Notes: generated by a model from the sequence alone, not told the origin. Shown: positions 33,770 through 42,522, numbered from the stretch's first letter. The stretch is DNA of 64,000 nt from Candidatus Saccharimonadota bacterium (GCA_030528625.1 JAUMYN010000001.1:1-64000); one strand, 5' to 3'. Translations and numbers: made by a program.

Positions 33770-33804
33770 AGAGGATAAACATAAACAATAAGGAGCGATG
33801 AATC

Positions 33805-34017
33805 ATGAAATCAGTTTCGCCGCTACAGACATTACTACAGAAACCGATGACTCGTCAGGAGTTTCTGACGCATATCGGTGTCGCCAGCCTGTTCTTACTG
33901 GGCGGCGGATTTATTATGCGTTCGTTGATGGAGCTATGGCGGCCAGGTGTCGCTGGGACGCAGTCGGCGCAGAGCACGTCGTTTGCTTACGGACTGCGTT
34001 CATATGGTGGAAAATAA
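33805..34017 (+). CDS. Small protein with a Tat-like signal, 70 residues
   Basis: Starts MKSVSPLQTLLQKPMTRQEF after AAGGAGCG; an out-of-frame ATG at 33798 is ignored. TRQEFL followed by the hydrophobic stretch IGVASLFLLGGGFIM resembles a twin-arginine signal in which the second Arg is Gln. The rest is a short tail of about 30 residues without a domain. Position right after tatC supports a Tat link. It could be a membrane-anchored accessory or a small exported peptide. Confidence 0.6.
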   Translation: MKSVSPLQTLLQKPMTRQEFLTHIGVASLFLLGGGFIMRSLMELWRPGVAGTQSAQSTSFAYGLRSYGGK

Positions 34018-34035
34018 ATCATAGAGGGAGGTGCT

Positions 34036-34410
34036 ATGGCGCGATTACCACAGCCGGGAGGAGACGACGGCAACTGGGGAACGATATTAAATGATTATTT
34101 GTTGCAGGCGCATGGGACGGATGGCGCCCTGCGTGCTGGTGCGGTGACGGCGGCAACCATTCAGGCCGATGCGGTGACCGAAGATAAATTGGCGCCAGCA
34201 GTGCGCGCTAAGCTCCAGGCGGCTGGCGGATCGTCTGGCGGCGCGGCGTGGTCGCCTGAAGCTCAGGCGCGAGCCCAAGGGTACTGGATTGTCTACAGCG
34301 ACACGCCGCCCACCGAGACCGAGATGTATGGCGTACCAGTGATATGGGGCCGTCGCGCTGGCATGTCGCAACCAATACCGGTTGTGCCGTCGCCACCGTC
34401 TTTTCCCTAG
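34036..34410 (+). CDS. Tail-fibre-like surface protein, first part (probably frameshifted)
   Basis: 124 residues behind GGGAGGTGCT. It begins MARLPQPGGDDGNWGTILND, a start that I associate with Saccharibacterial surface or tail-like proteins, and has ADAVTEDKLAPAVRAKL, a block seen in phage tail fibres and similar trimeric proteins. It stops at 34408-34410 after VVPSPPSFP. One more T in the run at 34401-34404 would join it to the ORF ending at 35204, giving 389 residues. Whether this is a true mutation or a sequence error cannot be decided here. Confidence 0.6.
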   Translation: MARLPQPGGDDGNWGTILNDYLLQAHGTDGALRAGAVTAATIQADAVTEDKLAPAVRAKLQAAGGSSGGAAWSPEAQARAQGYWIVYSDTPPTETEMYGVPVIWGRRAGMSQPIPVVPSPPSFP

Positions 34411-35204
34411 CCGACAATACCGTTACAGTCCCTGGTATGGTCGGTCTGGTGTACAAGCTGGGACAACAAGTGATAACGGGCACTGTGCCGGTGCCTGGTC
34501 AGGGGGAGCGGTTGGTGACCGTGACCGCCGAGGCGCTGCCAGGTTATATGACAGTTGGCGTTGCCTCGTGGCAGCAATTATATGGTCGTCCAGCCACTAT
34601 GGAACTACTGGCTGCCGACGTGTTTCAGGGTGCGGCAGGCGAGCTATTGGTGCCGCTCGATGGCCCGCAGATTGGAGCGCTACGGGGCGGCCGCAGTTTT
34701 TCCAATCCTGGTCGTCGACCGCTGCGATGGTACGCGGCGTGGTCAAATACTCAGGAAATTTCCGCCCTGGACGGCGCTGGTCATTTGGTTTCAAAGAGCG
34801 GTCGGCCGGGTATTCACTATTTTATGCCCGAGACCGATGATGTGCAGTTGGAAATTGAAGTTGCCGAGTGGCCGACGTCGCATGGATCCGGCTTGGCGGT
34901 AAACCTTTCGCAGACTTCGTCGCGCACTGGCGGGCAAGAGCTGTCATTTGTCGTATCAAATAACACGATCAGCATTCGGCAACTGCCAGGCGCGGTCTAT
35001 CCGCTGGATGCTGCGGCTTTAGGGATATGGACGATTCGCCGCACCGGCACAACACTAGCGGTGACCTCGCCGACTGGTCGGCAGGCAACCAAGGATTTTG
35101 CGGGCCACGCTCAGCCGTGGGGTAAGGTTGGCCAGCTCATCATCGCGCCAGCCAGCCAGGGTGTGCTGCGGCTCAAGCAATGCCGCGTGTCGGGGGTGGT
35201 GTAA
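34344..35204 (+). CDS. Tail-fibre-like surface protein, second part
   Basis: The frame open from 34344 becomes protein-like only after the frameshift point, at SLADNTVTVPGMVGLVYKLG; an independent start there is unlikely. It contains an Ig-like/beta module (VYKLGQQVITGTVPVPG, LVTVTAEALPGYM) and a C-terminal lectin- or laminin-G-like stretch (VQLEIEVAEWPTSHGSGLAV). It ends one base before the next gene. No membrane anchor. It is most likely the C-terminal two thirds of the protein that starts at 34036. Confidence 0.6.
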   Translation: MGPSRWHVATNTGCAVATVFSLADNTVTVPGMVGLVYKLGQQVITGTVPVPGQGERLVTVTAEALPGYMTVGVASWQQLYGRPATMELLAADVFQGAAGELLVPLDGPQIGALRGGRSFSNPGRRPLRWYAAWSNTQEISALDGAGHLVSKSGRPGIHYFMPETDDVQLEIEVAEWPTSHGSGLAVNLSQTSSRTGGQELSFVVSNNTISIRQLPGAVYPLDAAALGIWTIRRTGTTLAVTSPTGRQATKDFAGHAQPWGKVGQLIIAPASQGVLRLKQCRVSGVV

Positions 35205-36395
35205 ATGACTTCGCGCATGTGGCAGGCAACGCCAGGGCGCTGGCTAGCGGTTGAGCCGTGCGTGCATCGGCAGGGGCAATGGGTGACGATGGATGCCGAT
35301 CGCCATCCTGGCGCGGTGTTTGAGTCGATGTTCGAGCCGGACTACCTTGGCAAGGGAACCATCTGGCAGCGTGACGTGAGCGCTATGCCGCTGGCGGCTA
35401 ATTCGGCCCAGATGGCGCAGTGGATGTGGGACAAGACGCCGACGCCGTGGGGTAGCGGTGCGTTTGGCGCCAAGACTAGCTTGAACACCAGCAGCTTCGG
35501 CACCCAGCCGATTGCGGCCTATCTGGTTGATTCGTCGCATCCGCGCTGCCACTATCAGGTAATGGAGGCCTCGGCTGGCGTCGGCGTGACGCAGGATGAG
35601 GTGCGGGCCTTCTTGACAGGGCCAATTCCTTGGCCGTCATTTGCACTGCCAGCGCAAAATGGCGATCGCGGCCTGGCGCTGTACGACATAGCGACCGGTA
35701 TTATGCGGGAATATTTTATGGTGCAGCCGGTGAGCGGCAAGCCGGGTCATTGGCGCTCCAGCGCTGGCGGTTATTCGGTGACGACGCCTGGGCTGCGCCA
35801 GTTGGCAACGACGAACTACGCTACCCAGCTACAAAAAGGCTCCTCGGCGGTGGCCTGTATGCACAACCCCTTGGGCTTTATTGGTATCGCTGAGGTGCGG
35901 CGGGGCCATATTGATCATGCACTAGCCTTTACTACGGCGAATTTTGCAGCGGCCATGCCGCCCTCTTGGCCAGCCAAGCTATCAGACGGCAAGGCGCCAC
36001 GCGATCAGCAACCATTTTCACCAACCCACGGCCAATGGGCTCGTCTGTCGGCCAGCGTCGATCCGTCGTACAATCCGCGCACCGGACTGTCGTATAATCC
36101 ACTGACGCAGCTGCTTATCCGGGCGGCCAAAACCTATGGGTTGGTTGCTACTGATACCAACGCCTGGTGTCATGCCTTTAATGCCGAGTCGGGCATCCAA
36201 GAAAAGGCGTTGTTTGGCCGCGATCCATGGCAGCCAGGCGGCGAATTGGCGCGCCTTTTGCGGCCAGATGATCCAGGAAGGGCTTTTGATGTCAGTGATT
36301 TTCCATGGGATCAAACAGAATGGGCGCCGGTTGACTGGGGCCGGCCGCGACCAGACTTTTCATTGCGTCCAGGCGAATATTGGCCGCACGTCTAG
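35205..36395 (+). CDS. Large hypothetical protein of the Tat/surface cluster
   Basis: 396 residues, rich in Trp, Pro and Gly, no signal peptide. Motifs that stand out are GVGVTQDEVRAFLTGPIPWP, HNPLGFIGIAEVRRGHIDHA and the last YNPLTQLLIRAAKTYGLV part with TDTNAWCHAFN. His/Asp/Trp residues in those blocks suggest an enzyme, perhaps carbohydrate-active, but I do not recognise the family. It starts directly after the stop of the tail-fibre-like ORF and is probably its operon partner. The dnaK CIRCE site begins 18 bases after its stop. Confidence 0.65.
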   Translation: MTSRMWQATPGRWLAVEPCVHRQGQWVTMDADRHPGAVFESMFEPDYLGKGTIWQRDVSAMPLAANSAQMAQWMWDKTPTPWGSGAFGAKTSLNTSSFGTQPIAAYLVDSSHPRCHYQVMEASAGVGVTQDEVRAFLTGPIPWPSFALPAQNGDRGLALYDIATGIMREYFMVQPVSGKPGHWRSSAGGYSVTTPGLRQLATTNYATQLQKGSSAVACMHNPLGFIGIAEVRRGHIDHALAFTTANFAAAMPPSWPAKLSDGKAPRDQQPFSPTHGQWARLSASVDPSYNPRTGLSYNPLTQLLIRAAKTYGLVATDTNAWCHAFNAESGIQEKALFGRDPWQPGGELARLLRPDDPGRAFDVSDFPWDQTEWAPVDWGRPRPDFSLRPGEYWPHV

Positions 36396-36413
36396 GGATA
36401 GTAAGAACCAGAA

Positions 36414-36440
36414 TTAGCACTCTTGACATGGGAGTGCTAA
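36414..36440. promoter_or_regulatory. CIRCE operator 1 of dnaK
   Basis: TTAGCACTC-N9-GAGTGCTAA, exact consensus. The spacer begins TTGACA (36423-36428), which is 17 bases before TATACT (36446-36451); the dnaK -35 box therefore lies in the operator loop. Confidence 0.97.
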
Positions 36441-36458
36441 TTTTCTATACTGAAATAG

Positions 36459-36485
36459 TTGGCACTCGTCAGCAAAGAGTGCTAA
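36459..36485. promoter_or_regulatory. CIRCE operator 2 of dnaK
   Basis: TTGGCACTC-N9-GAGTGCTAA, located just downstream of the -10 box, i.e. over the start of the transcript. Two tandem sites should give tight HrcA control. Confidence 0.93.
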
Positions 36486-36523
36486 AATAGGAATAGATAA
36501 GTTTGTAATGAAAGGGGAAAACA

Positions 36524-38434
36524 ATGGGAAAGATTATCGGCATCGACCTTGGTACCACTAACTCGGCATTTGCCTACATGGTGGCAGGCAAGCCAGAGGT
36601 GATTGCCAACGCCGAGGGTAACCGCACCACTCCAAGTGTTGTGGCGACCAATAAATCGGGCGATCGTCTGGTTGGCCAGGTGGCGCAGCGCCAGCGCGTA
36701 ACTAATCCAAAAAACACCATTTACGGCGTGAAGCGATTCATCGGGCGAAAGTGGACTGATGATGAGGTACAAAACGACCGCGGTATTCTGCCGTTTGAGT
36801 TGGTGAAGAAGGGCGATGGCGTGGCGGTCAAGATGGGCGACAAGGAGTATACCCCAGAAGAAGTATCGGCGATGATTCTCAGCAAGATTAAAGCTGACGC
36901 CGAAGCGTTCTTGGGTGAAAAAGTCACCGAAGCGGTCATTACCGTGCCAGCCTACTTTGATGACAGCCAGCGTCAGGCGACGAAAGATGCGGGTAAAATT
37001 GCCGGCCTTGAGGTGAAGCGCATCATCAATGAGCCAACCGCAGCTGCTCTGGCCTATGGCCTTGAGGGCAAGAAAGACGAGCAGATCGCTGTCTTTGACC
37101 TCGGTGGCGGTACCTTTGATGTGTCGATTCTTGAGCTGGGCGACGGCGTGTTTGAAGTTCGCTCAACCAATGGCGATACCCACCTTGGCGGTGAAGACTT
37201 TGACAACCGTATCGTCAACCACTTCCTTGAGGTGTTCAAAAAGGAAGAGGGCGTTGATCTGAAGGGTGACAAGGCGGCCATGCAACGCCTGAAGGATGAA
37301 GCTGAAAAGGCCAAGAAGGAGCTATCGAGCACTAATGAATATGAGGTCAACCTGCCATTTATTACGGCGGATGCTGACGGTCCAAAGCACTTTGAGCACA
37401 AATTGACCCGCGCCAAGCTGGAAGAGCTGGTGAAGGATTTGATTGAGCGACTTGCCGAGCCAGTAGAAAAAGCCCTCAAGGATGCCGACATGAAGCCGAG
37501 CGACATTGACGAAATCGTGCTGGTGGGTGGTATGACCCGCATGCCGGCTGTCGTGGAGAAAGTAAAGGCGATTTTTGGGAAAGAACCACTCAAGGGCGTG
37601 AATCCAGACGAGGTGGTGGCAGTTGGTGCGGCCATCCAGGGCGGCGTGCTGGCTGGTGATGTCAAGGATGTGCTGCTGCTCGATGTGACGCCGCTGACGC
37701 TGGGTATTGAAACGGCTGGCGGCGTGCGTACAGCGATGATCGACCGCAACACGACTGTGCCAACCTCAAAGAGCCAAGTATTCTCAACCTACGCGGATAA
37801 CCAGCCGCAGGTGGAGATTCACGTATTGCAGGGTGAGCGCGAAATGGCGGCCGACAACAAGAGCCTGGGAACCTTCCTGCTTGACGGCATTGCGCCAGCG
37901 CCGCGCGGTGTGCCGCAGATTGAGGTGACCTTTAGCTTGGACGCCAACGGTATTCTGAACGTGACCGCCAAGGACAAGGGTACGGGCAAGGAGCAGTCAA
38001 TTACCATCCAAGATTCTGGCAACATGTCAAAGGAAGACATCGAAAAGGCGCAAAAAGAGGCCGAACTGCACGCGGAAGAAGATAAGAAAAAGCGTGAAGC
38101 GGTGGATGCGCGTAATCAGTTGGAGAATGCCATCTATCAGGCAGAAAAAATGCCAGATGAGTTCAAGGATAAGATTACCGATGAAGACAAAAAGGTGATC
38201 ACCGACGCGGCCGATGCGGCCAAGAAGGTCAAGGACGACGAGTCGGCTGACAAGGATGCGCTGGAAAAGGCAGCTAAGGAATTGCAAGATGCGATCATGC
38301 CGATTGGCGCCAAGCTGTATCAGGCGGCAGCCGAAGATGATAAGGCTGAGGACGCAAAGAAATCTGACGGCAAAAAAGCCAAAAAGTCAGACAAGGACGA
38401 GCCGGTCGAAGGTGAAGTAGTGGACAAGGAGTAA
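36524..38434 (+). CDS. dnaK: Chaperone DnaK (Hsp70)
   Basis: 636 residues: N-terminal ATPase with [28 protein letters not shown] and [12 protein letters not shown], then the substrate-binding domain ([30 protein letters not shown]) and an acidic/Lys-rich tail. It folds proteins with GrpE (31870) and DnaJ (41419). It is a single-gene unit between a double CIRCE promoter and a strong terminator. Start behind AAAGGGGAAAACA. Confidence 0.98.
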   Translation: MGKIIGIDLGTTNSAFAYMVAGKPEVIANAEGNRTTPSVVATNKSGDRLVGQVAQRQRVTNPKNTIYGVKRFIGRKWTDDEVQNDRGILPFELVKKGDGVAVKMGDKEYTPEEVSAMILSKIKADAEAFLGEKVTEAVITVPAYFDDSQRQATKDAGKIAGLEVKRIINEPTAAALAYGLEGKKDEQIAVFDLGGGTFDVSILELGDGVFEVRSTNGDTHLGGEDFDNRIVNHFLEVFKKEEGVDLKGDKAAMQRLKDEAEKAKKELSSTNEYEVNLPFITADADGPKHFEHKLTRAKLEELVKDLIERLAEPVEKALKDADMKPSDIDEIVLVGGMTRMPAVVEKVKAIFGKEPLKGVNPDEVVAVGAAIQGGVLAGDVKDVLLLDVTPLTLGIETAGGVRTAMIDRNTTVPTSKSQVFSTYADNQPQVEIHVLQGEREMAADNKSLGTFLLDGIAPAPRGVPQIEVTFSLDANGILNVTAKDKGTGKEQSITIQDSGNMSKEDIEKAQKEAELHAEEDKKKREAVDARNQLENAIYQAEKMPDEFKDKITDEDKKVITDAADAAKKVKDDESADKDALEKAAKELQDAIMPIGAKLYQAAAEDDKAEDAKKSDGKKAKKSDKDEPVEGEVVDKE

Positions 38435-38453
38435 TTACCTACGCAACCCAAAG

Positions 38454-38486
38454 AACCACCGCCTTTTGAAAAGGGGCGGTGGTTTC
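38454..38486 (+). terminator. Rho-independent terminator of dnaK
   Basis: Stem AACCACCGCC/GGCGGTGGTT with a loop of TTTTGAAAAGG and TTTC after it. Confidence 0.8.
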
Positions 38487-38530
38487 ATATAGCGGGCGCA
38501 GTCAGGTTGTCATGTCCTGGAGCGGCTTGG

Positions 38531-38831
38531 CTACAGATATGGGTTTGTGTTATTGGCTGGCGTCACGATAACGTCAAAATGCTGTAACTGTTTGGCCAAT
38601 AATCTAGTCGGTAGTCCGAGGGCGGTGTGGATGGAGCAGGACTTCCCTGATAAGCGCTGCTTCGGACACCTTGCCCCGCGCTAACTCAATGACAAGTTCC
38701 CCCGCGCTGAGCGAGGTGTCGAGATATTCCTCGAAGTGACTTGGTACGACCCGAAACTCTTTAAGCCCCATCTTTCGCAGAAGCTCCTGGCGTCGGGGCG
38801 ACTGGCTGGCGAGTATAATGCGATAGTTCAT
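38531..38831 (-). pseudogene. Remnant of a Maf-family nucleotide pyrophosphatase with internal deletion
   Basis: The N-terminal part (start 38831) reads MNYRIILASQSPRRQELLRK with FEEYLDTSLSAGELVIELAR, a clear Maf start. After SEAALI the frame leaves the family and stops at 38604. In another frame, bases ~38640-38531 read LGLPTRLLAKQLQHFDVIV, the usual C-terminal end of Maf, followed by a stop. Roughly 100 central residues with the catalytic Asp are gone, so the gene is dead. It is divergent from the Spherulin-4-like gene. Confidence 0.75.
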
Positions 38832-38892
38832 GCTGATGTCTCATTTTTGTGCTATAATCAAACACAACCATCATAGCAAGAGGGGAAATAAC

Positions 38893-39933
38893 ATGCAACA
38901 CAAACGAGGAATGATCATCACCGCAATCGTTATCGCCATCACTATGGCTGTGCCGGCTTCGGCTGCGGTACCCTCGCAGTCCATCATGATACCGGCATAC
39001 AAATATCCGACAACCTGGCAGCCTGATGCCTATTGGGATACGCTGGTGGCGGCTGGCGGCGCAAAGGTGCCGCTGGTGATTATCAACCCCGACAGTGGTC
39101 CAGGTGCCGCGCAGAACGGCGATTACCAGGAACGGATGCGGCGCAATAAGGCTGCCGGCATTCAGCAGATTGGCTATGTCCATACACTGTATCAACAGCG
39201 GCCGATTGCCGAGGTAAAGCAGGAGATCGACGACTGGTATCGACTGTATCCCGATGTACAGGGAATTTTTCTAGATGAGATCGCTATCGACTCCGACCGC
39301 TTGTGCTACTTGTCGCAGCTGTATAATTACATCAAGCAGCGTTCGCCGCAGCAGCTGGTGGTGATCAATCCAGGCCGGCATATTCCTGATGCCATGGCAA
39401 ACTACGCCGACATTATGGTCACCTATGAAACAAATGGCAACAAATACATCAATGACTATGTGCCAGCAACTTCTACCTTCGAGACAACCGAGGCAAACCA
39501 TGGGCGTATTGCGCATATCGTGCATGATGTGACGCCTGGCGATTATGCTCAGGTCTTGGCTCTCAGCCGCGACCGCAATGTTGGCTGGCTGTTTATCACC
39601 GACGATGTTATGCCAAACCCGTATGATGTATTGCCGACCAATTTTAATCAGTTTGCGCAAGATGTGACAGCGTTGCCAGCGGTGCAAGTAGTGCCGCGCG
39701 ATCGTCAGCCGGCGCTACCGGGGTGTGCTGATCCTCATGCCCTAGCGGCGACAACGCCAGGCCCAGCTGTACCAACCCCGCCTACTGCGCCGGCACGGCC
39801 AACTCAGCCGTCCACTACTGCTCCTTCGGCGCCAAACACTGGGCAGCAACAGCAGCTTGCCTCAATGATATTGCCGCTACTGAGCGGCACGGCCGTTGTA
39901 GCGGCGGCGCTGTGGGTAGCACGCCGAAAGTAG
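38893..39933 (+). CDS. Secreted Spherulin-4/GH135-like protein with APNTG sorting signal
   Basis: 346 residues from the ATG at 38893 (AGAGGGGAAATAAC upstream). Signal peptide 1-24 (MAVPASA|AVP). The catalytic-type TIM barrel matches the Spherulin-4 family: IPAYKYPTTWQPDAYWDTL, VPLVIINPDSGPG, GIQQIGYVHT and the acidic end of a strand GIFLDEIAID. Relatives hydrolyse galactosamine-containing polysaccharides (Sph3/Ega3). A Pro/Thr linker, APNTG, a helix and RRK close the protein, so it is presumably cell-surface anchored. Possible role: cutting host or biofilm polysaccharide. Confidence 0.83.
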   Translation: MQHKRGMIITAIVIAITMAVPASAAVPSQSIMIPAYKYPTTWQPDAYWDTLVAAGGAKVPLVIINPDSGPGAAQNGDYQERMRRNKAAGIQQIGYVHTLYQQRPIAEVKQEIDDWYRLYPDVQGIFLDEIAIDSDRLCYLSQLYNYIKQRSPQQLVVINPGRHIPDAMANYADIMVTYETNGNKYINDYVPATSTFETTEANHGRIAHIVHDVTPGDYAQVLALSRDRNVGWLFITDDVMPNPYDVLPTNFNQFAQDVTALPAVQVVPRDRQPALPGCADPHALAATTPGPAVPTPPTAPARPTQPSTTAPSAPNTGQQQQLASMILPLLSGTAVVAAALWVARRK

Positions 39934-39938
39934 GACGG

Positions 39939-40589
39939 TTACTTATTGCGCAGCTGCTCGACATTGCTCCAATCCACCACCGACCACCAGGCGTCGATGT
40001 ATTCAGTGCGGCGGTTTTGGTAGTGCAGGTAGTAGGCATGTTCCCAAAGGTCAAGGCCGAGCAGCGGCTCAAGACCCAGGGTGATCGGGCTGTCTTGATT
40101 GGCGGTTGTCATGATGGATAATTGCTCATCCGCGTTACGCACCAACCACGCCCAGCCCGAGCCAAAACGCCCCATGGCTGCCTCTTTGAATTGTGCCTTG
40201 AAATTGTCAAATGAGCCAAACTGCGCCGAAAGAACAGTTTCGAGCTCGGTGGATGGCCAATTGTCCTCACCGAATGGCCGCATCGCTCGCCAGAAAAAGC
40301 TATGATTCAGGTGGCCGCCAGCATTATTTACCACCGCTGCCTGCACCGCGCCAAAATCATGCTGCCCACTCAGGATAAAGCGCAGGGCCGTCTCTTCGCC
40401 TTCGCGCGCAAACACCTCGGTGATGGCCGCGTGCAGTTCTGGCTGCTCAGCCCGCACGGTTTCTAGCGCCGCGTTCAATTTATCGACATAGCCTTGATGA
40501 TGAGCGCTATGATGCAGGCGCATAGTCGCTGCGTCGATGGCTGGTTCTAGTGCATGGTAGTCATAGGGTAAATCGGGCAAATGAAACAT
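39939..40589 (-). CDS. sodA: Superoxide dismutase, Fe/Mn type
   Basis: 216 residues. Metal ligands are visible: MRLHHSAHHQGYV (first His), GGHLNHSFFW (second His) and LDLWEHAYYLHY (Asp and His). QHDFGAVQAA in the middle is unusual but the rest follows the family. It detoxifies superoxide in the cytoplasm. A TATAAT box ends 6 bases before the ATG on the minus strand; probably leaderless. It is convergent with the Spherulin-4-like gene, stops 5 bases apart. Confidence 0.95.
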   Translation of the reverse strand: MFHLPDLPYDYHALEPAIDAATMRLHHSAHHQGYVDKLNAALETVRAEQPELHAAITEVFAREGEETALRFILSGQHDFGAVQAAVVNNAGGHLNHSFFWRAMRPFGEDNWPSTELETVLSAQFGSFDNFKAQFKEAAMGRFGSGWAWLVRNADEQLSIMTTANQDSPITLGLEPLLGLDLWEHAYYLHYQNRRTEYIDAWWSVVDWSNVEQLRNK

Positions 40590-40632
40590 AGGGCTATTAT
40601 ATCATTTTGGCCCATACAGCGTCATTATCGGG

Positions 40633-40659
40633 TTAGCACTCTTGCACGTCGAGTGCTAA
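40633..40659. promoter_or_regulatory. CIRCE operator of the NYN-dnaJ unit
   Basis: TTAGCACTC-N9-GAGTGCTAA, exact consensus. The spacer begins TTGCAC (40642-40647), 18 bases before TACAAT (40666-40671), so the -35 element again lies in the loop. Confidence 0.95.
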
Positions 40660-40719
40660 AAATGGTACAATGAGACAGTATGATACCTGATGTAAATACG
40701 CAACAATATAAGCCGATTC

Positions 40720-40793
40720 TTGACTCGAGGCCTTTTTCTTGCTATACTAGCAGCGCATCACCTCGCTTGGGCGCCTGCTCTCGCGAGGTTTTT
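40720..40793 (+). promoter_or_regulatory. Second promoter plus terminator-like hairpin in the leader of NYN-dnaJ
   Basis: TTGACT (40720-40725), 17-base spacer, TATACT (40743-40748). Twelve bases later a hairpin CCTCGC/GCGAGG (40761-40788) is followed by TTTTT (40789-40793), which looks like an intrinsic terminator 20 bases before the NYN ATG. The CIRCE transcript also crosses it, together with a 48-codon ORF (40680-40826). This could be an attenuator or a short RNA gene. Confidence 0.55.
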
Positions 40794-40813
40794 ACGTGTG
40801 ACGGAGATAACAT

Positions 40814-41416
40814 ATGCGCCGCATAGTCTTGATTGATGGTGAAAATTTGACACACGCGCTCCGAGAGCTGCTCGGAGATCAGGAGGCCGCGCTGCGCAGT
40901 GAGCTTGAGGCGTATGATTTTAGGGGATTGATTGATGAGCTGTTAAGCGATCAGGCCCCAAGTGAACTGCTATGGTTTGGCGCTCGTCTCAGAAAGTACG
41001 ACCAGTCTGATGAGCTGCGCCAGAAAACAGAAGCCGCGATTGCCTGGCAGGCAAGATTTATCAATCATATGCAGCGCCAAAAAATTACGTTTATCAAAGT
41101 AGGCTACTTGCGAGCGCGACAGCCAGACCCCTGTATTCAGTGCGGCTGCAGCAAGTGGTCGCTGGCGGAAAAAGGCGTTGATGTCGGCTTAGCAGTAAGG
41201 CTACTGCGTGAGGCGTCGGACGATATTGAGCTCGTGGTAATAAGCGCGGACACTGATCTGCTGCCAGCTATCAAAGAAGCGAGGCGTCAAGGGGCGAAAA
41301 TTATGCATATCGGCTATGAACATCGTCCAATTGCTGCACTGTCTCAAGCGGCTGATCGAACGAGGCTCATCACGGGGCCGCTGGCGAAGAAATATAGCAA
41401 ACAAGGAGATCTATAA
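40814..41416 (+). CDS. NYN-domain (LabA/DUF88) putative RNase
   Basis: 200 residues with the PIN-like NYN acidic residues: [10 protein letters not shown] at the N-terminus, [13 protein letters not shown] in the middle and [20 protein letters not shown] near 140. A CIQCGC pair near residue 100 may bind zinc. NYN proteins are usually metal-dependent RNases. The gene is 2 bases from dnaJ and shares its CIRCE-controlled transcript, which links it to protein-stress conditions. An attenuator-like hairpin lies in its leader. Confidence 0.85.
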   Translation: MRRIVLIDGENLTHALRELLGDQEAALRSELEAYDFRGLIDELLSDQAPSELLWFGARLRKYDQSDELRQKTEAAIAWQARFINHMQRQKITFIKVGYLRARQPDPCIQCGCSKWSLAEKGVDVGLAVRLLREASDDIELVVISADTDLLPAIKEARRQGAKIMHIGYEHRPIAALSQAADRTRLITGPLAKKYSKQGDL

Positions 41417-41418
41417 CG

Positions 41419-42522
41419 ATGACCAAGCGCGATTATTATGAAGTGTTGGGCGTGTCGAAAAGCGCCTCTGAGGATGAGATTAAGAAGGCGTTTCGCAAGG
41501 CGGCGGTGAAGTATCATCCAGATAAAGAGGGCGGCGATGAGACTAAATTCAAAGAGGTGAACGAAGCCTACGAAGTGCTGAAGGACAAGCAAAAACGCCA
41601 GCGCTACGACCAATTCGGCCATGCTGGCGTCGGCGGTGGCGCGGGCGGCTTCAGTGGCAATCCATTTGAAGGGTTTGGCGGGTTTGGCGGTCAGGGCGTA
41701 CATTTTGACTTCGGCGACGGCGGCCTGGGCGATATTTTCAGCCAATTTTTTGGCGGTGGCGCAGGTGCTCAGCGCGGACCGCGGCGCGGCCGTGATCTTG
41801 AGACCAGCGTAACGCTTTCTTTTGAGGAAGCGGTGTTTGGCGCGGAAAAGACTATCAGCCTGACGCTGGACGATGAGTGCGAACATTGCCATGGCAGTGG
41901 CGTTGAACCAGGTCACAGCCTGAAAACGTGCGACACCTGCCAGGGCGCTGGCCAGCAAACCCGAGTGATGAATTCGATTTTTGGCCAGATTCAGCAGGCG
42001 GTTACTTGCGAAACTTGTCATGGCCGCGGCAAGGTGCCGGAGCAGGATTGTTCAGTGTGTCGTGGTCGCGGCACTACCCGCCAGGCGCACGAAATGACAG
42101 TGAAAATCCCGGCCGGCATTGATGATGGCGCGACGATTCGGCTACGCGAGCGCGGCGAGGCGGTGCAGGGCGGCGCGAAGGGGGATCTGTACGTCCATAT
42201 CCGGGTGAAAGCGCACAAAAAATTTACTCGTGAGGGCAATATTATCCTGTCGGAAGAGCATATTTCCATGGTGGACGCGGCGCTGGGCACAGAGATTGAC
42301 GTCGAGACGGTGGACGGCACGGTGCGTATGAAGATTCCAGCTGGCACCCAGTCGGGGACGGATTTCAAGCTATCGGGCCACGGCGTGCCGAGCCTCCGCA
42401 GCGACCAACGCGGCCCGCACATCGTCGGTATTATCGTTGATACGCCAACCAAGCTCAGTAAGAAACAGCGGGAGCTGCTGGAGCAGTTTAAGGGCGCGAA
42501 GAAGCGCGGGTTGTTTTCGTAG
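41419..42522 (+). CDS. dnaJ: Chaperone DnaJ (Hsp40)
   Basis: 367 residues: J domain with YHPDKEGG, a Gly/Phe-rich region ([15 protein letters not shown]), four zinc-finger repeats ([32 protein letters not shown]) and the C-terminal substrate domain. It stimulates DnaK. The ribosome site AAGGAGATC is inside the end of the NYN gene, so both are translated from one mRNA. Confidence 0.97.
   Translation: MTKRDYYEVLGVSKSASEDEIKKAFRKAAVKYHPDKEGGDETKFKEVNEAYEVLKDKQKRQRYDQFGHAGVGGGAGGFSGNPFEGFGGFGGQGVHFDFGDGGLGDIFSQFFGGGAGAQRGPRRGRDLETSVTLSFEEAVFGAEKTISLTLDDECEHCHGSGVEPGHSLKTCDTCQGAGQQTRVMNSIFGQIQQAVTCETCHGRGKVPEQDCSVCRGRGTTRQAHEMTVKIPAGIDDGATIRLRERGEAVQGGAKGDLYVHIRVKAHKKFTREGNIILSEEHISMVDAALGTEIDVETVDGTVRMKIPAGTQSGTDFKLSGHGVPSLRSDQRGPHIVGIIVDTPTKLSKKQRELLEQFKGAKKRGLFS

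Noticed and set aside
33798-34094. 98-codon ORF starting 7 bases before the Tat-signal-like gene
   Set aside because: The frame at 33805 gives a sensible signal-like protein; this one reads out-of-frame through it and into the next gene.
34395-34410. Programmed -1 frameshift in the tail-fibre-like gene
   Set aside because: The zero-frame codons TCT TTT CCC do not form an X-XXY-YYZ heptamer and no pseudoknot is evident; mutation or error is simpler.
37054-37752. 232-codon open frame antisense to dnaK
   Set aside because: Ser/Thr/Pro-rich mirror of strong codon bias in dnaK; no start signal or family match.
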